DNA of 64,000 nt, taken from the NCBI GenBank assembly GCA_002437115.1, contig DJOD01000013.1:14373-78372 (forward strand). Reading direction: 5' to 3'. Each line of letters starts with the position of its first letter. Position 1 is the first letter of the stretch. This document shows positions 62,714 through 64,000 of the stretch, in pieces. The position numbers and the translations under genes are program-made. The stretch comes from Prevotella sp. UBA6447. GTDB taxonomy: Bacteria; Bacteroidota; Bacteroidia; Bacteroidales; Bacteroidaceae. A model generated the notes under the pieces. It saw nothing but the letters and a program-made list of their open reading frames with translations. It made no database searches and was not told where the DNA came from.

Positions 62714-62778
62714 AACGACTTGCTTTTATAAAAAATTAAAAGTCTGCTAATTTAAGGTTATCAAAACCGCAAATAGAA

Positions 62779-64000
62779 ATGACTCACGACTACAATTTGT
62801 TCCTAAAAGAGATACGTCGCTTCATACCTGAAAACAGAATCTACACCGACGAGCTAAGGCGGCTCGCCTGGGGCACCGACGCGAGTTTCTACCGCCTCGT
62901 GCCAAGAATCGTGGTACGCTCCAGCGGCGAACACGAGATTTCCACGCTCATGAAAGCGTCACAAAAGGCCGGCGTTCCGCTCACCTTCCGCGCAGCTGGC
63001 ACAAGCCTCTCTGGACAGTCGATAAGCGACTCCGTGCTCGTGGTGGCAGGCAAGCACTGGGAGAAATGCGAGATACTGGACGAGGGCAAACGCGTCAGGA
63101 TGCAGCCCGGCATCATTGGGCAGCACGTCAACGACCTTCTGAGACCCTACGGACGGAAGTTCGGTCCCGACCCCGCGTCGGTGAAGAGCGCAATGGTGGG
63201 AGGCATCGTGATGAACAACGCCTCGGGCATGAATTGCGGCACGCACGCCAACAGCGACAAAATGTTGAATTCCGCGAGAATCGTGTTCGCCGACGGCACC
63301 GTACTCGACACCGGCGACGAGAAGAGTCGTCAGGAGTTCAAGAAGACAAGGCCCGACTTCATAAAAGGCATTGAGCGACTGCGCGACAAGGTGAGAGCAA
63401 ACGCCCAACTGTGCGAACGCATCAAATACAAGTATGCCATCAAGAACGTCACCGGGCTTAACATACTGCCTTTCGTACGCTTTGACGACCCTTTCGACAT
63501 CATCGCCCATCTCATGGTAGGCTCGGAAGGCACGTTGGCTTTCCTGTCGGAAGTAGACATGGACACTGTATACGACCCTCCTTTCAAGGCTAGCTCAATG
63601 CTCTATTTCGAGGACATAAAGGAGGCGTGCAAGGCCGTGGTGGCCATGAAGGGGCTTACCGACAACGGACAGTGGATCGTGAAGAGCGCCGAACTGCTCG
63701 ACAAGAAGTCGCTGGCATCCGTCAACGACACCACAGGCGAAGGGCTCACGGCTATACTCACCGAGACCAAGGCATCCACCAAAGAGGAGCTTTGGCGCTA
63801 CATAGGTCGGATAGAGGATTGCCTCAAGGCTTTCCACACATACACGCTGGTGAAATTTACCGACAAGCCTGAGGAGTATGCCAAGTTGTGGGCCATGCGC
63901 TCGGGGGTGTTCCCCGCTGTGGGCGGCACGCGAAAGCTTGGCACCACATGCCTCATCGAGGACGTGGCGTTTCACATCGAGGACCTGCCAAACGCCACCG
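62779..64000 (+). CDS. FAD-binding (PCMH) D-lactate dehydrogenase-like protein, 3' end outside window
   Basis: Partial, 407 codons visible, no stop. The ATG at 62779 gives MTHDYNLFLKEIRRFIPENR. FAD_binding_4/PCMH landmarks: VRSSGEHEISTLMKASQKAG, PLTFRAAGTSLSGQS, VRMQPGIIGQHVNDLLRPYG, FGPDPASVKSAMVGGIVMNN, and later NILPFVRFDDPF and LMVGSEGTLAFLSEV. This matches the large FAD plus Fe-S oxidoreductases (YdiJ/Dld-like) of Bacteroidales, which oxidise D-lactate or similar 2-hydroxyacids. The Fe-S half would lie beyond the window. Confidence 0.9.
   Translation, partial: MTHDYNLFLKEIRRFIPENRIYTDELRRLAWGTDASFYRLVPRIVVRSSGEHEISTLMKASQKAGVPLTFRAAGTSLSGQSISDSVLVVAGKHWEKCEILDEGKRVRMQPGIIGQHVNDLLRPYGRKFGPDPASVKSAMVGGIVMNNASGMNCGTHANSDKMLNSARIVFADGTVLDTGDEKSRQEFKKTRPDFIKGIERLRDKVRANAQLCERIKYKYAIKNVTGLNILPFVRFDDPFDIIAHLMVGSEGTLAFLSEVDMDTVYDPPFKASSMLYFEDIKEACKAVVAMKGLTDNGQWIVKSAELLDKKSLASVNDTTGEGLTAILTETKASTKEELWRYIGRIEDCLKAFHTYTLVKFTDKPEEYAKLWAMRSGVFPAVGGTRKLGTTCLIEDVAFHIEDLPNAT

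Noticed and set aside
1..64000. CRISPR array, prophage, integron or restriction system
   Set aside because: No regularly spaced direct repeats, cas genes, phage structural genes, integrase or methyltransferase motifs were found in the window.

Overview
The window comes from a Bacteroidales bacterium, most likely a GC-rich member of the Prevotellaceae. The reasons are SusC/SusD pairs, a hybrid two-component sensor with an AraC output domain, Bacteroidetes-type promoters (TAnnTTTG, often with an upstream TTTG) in front of many genes, BspA-like leucine-rich repeats, C-terminal GKK[FY]VVK sorting-like tails, an anaerobic sulfatase-maturating enzyme and DUF6055 proteins. Most genes lie on the minus strand. 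These calls rest on reading motifs by eye; no database search was run.

Layout. 1-7.5 kb: a phosphate/polyphosphate block (LRR protein, ppk1, ppx/gppA, phosphate-selective-type porin, PiT transporter). 7.5-14.6 kb: crcB fluoride channel, a large macroglobulin-like envelope protein, a WecA/RgpG-type glycosyl-phosphate transferase and a YifB/ComM ATPase. 14.6-21.9 kb: two lipoproteins, tRNA-Leu and tRNA-Gly, a large palindromic intergenic element, a Rieske-fold-like lipoprotein, argH, an SRPBCC protein, pyrE and an NlpE-like lipoprotein. 21.9-49.8 kb: the main accessory locus. It holds an HTCS regulator, two DUF6055 putative zinc peptidases, a small secreted protein, two SusC/SusD pairs, three fasciclin-domain lipoproteins and a divergent secreted protein built of five DUF4859-like repeats. 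49.8-52.1 kb: an AT-richer island of decayed mobile-element genes. 52.1-61.7 kb: fmt, a tricorn-type protease, an N-acetylhexosamine-kinase-like enzyme, a Ser-type sulfatase with a divergent anSME, and a Tsx-like outer-membrane protein. 61.9-64 kb: an internally deleted SLC13 transporter pseudogene and the start of a D-lactate-dehydrogenase-like flavoprotein.

How the genes may work together. The 46.9-30.2 kb minus-strand run (fasciclin, SusC, SusD, fasciclin, fasciclin, SusC, SusD) looks like one operon. It is followed by two HExxH secreted proteins and the sensor. The locus has the architecture of a polysaccharide utilisation locus, but I can see no glycoside hydrolase or lyase; the only candidate enzymes are the two putative metallopeptidases. 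A glycoprotein or peptide substrate is therefore plausible. The sulfatase, anSME and NahK-like kinase at 56.6-60.7 kb fit use of sulfated host N-acetylhexosamine glycans. The phosphate block joins outer-membrane entry, inner-membrane uptake and polyphosphate synthesis and hydrolysis. Its first gene encodes an LRR protein with a Lys/Glu/Ser-rich tail resembling targets of lysine polyphosphorylation.
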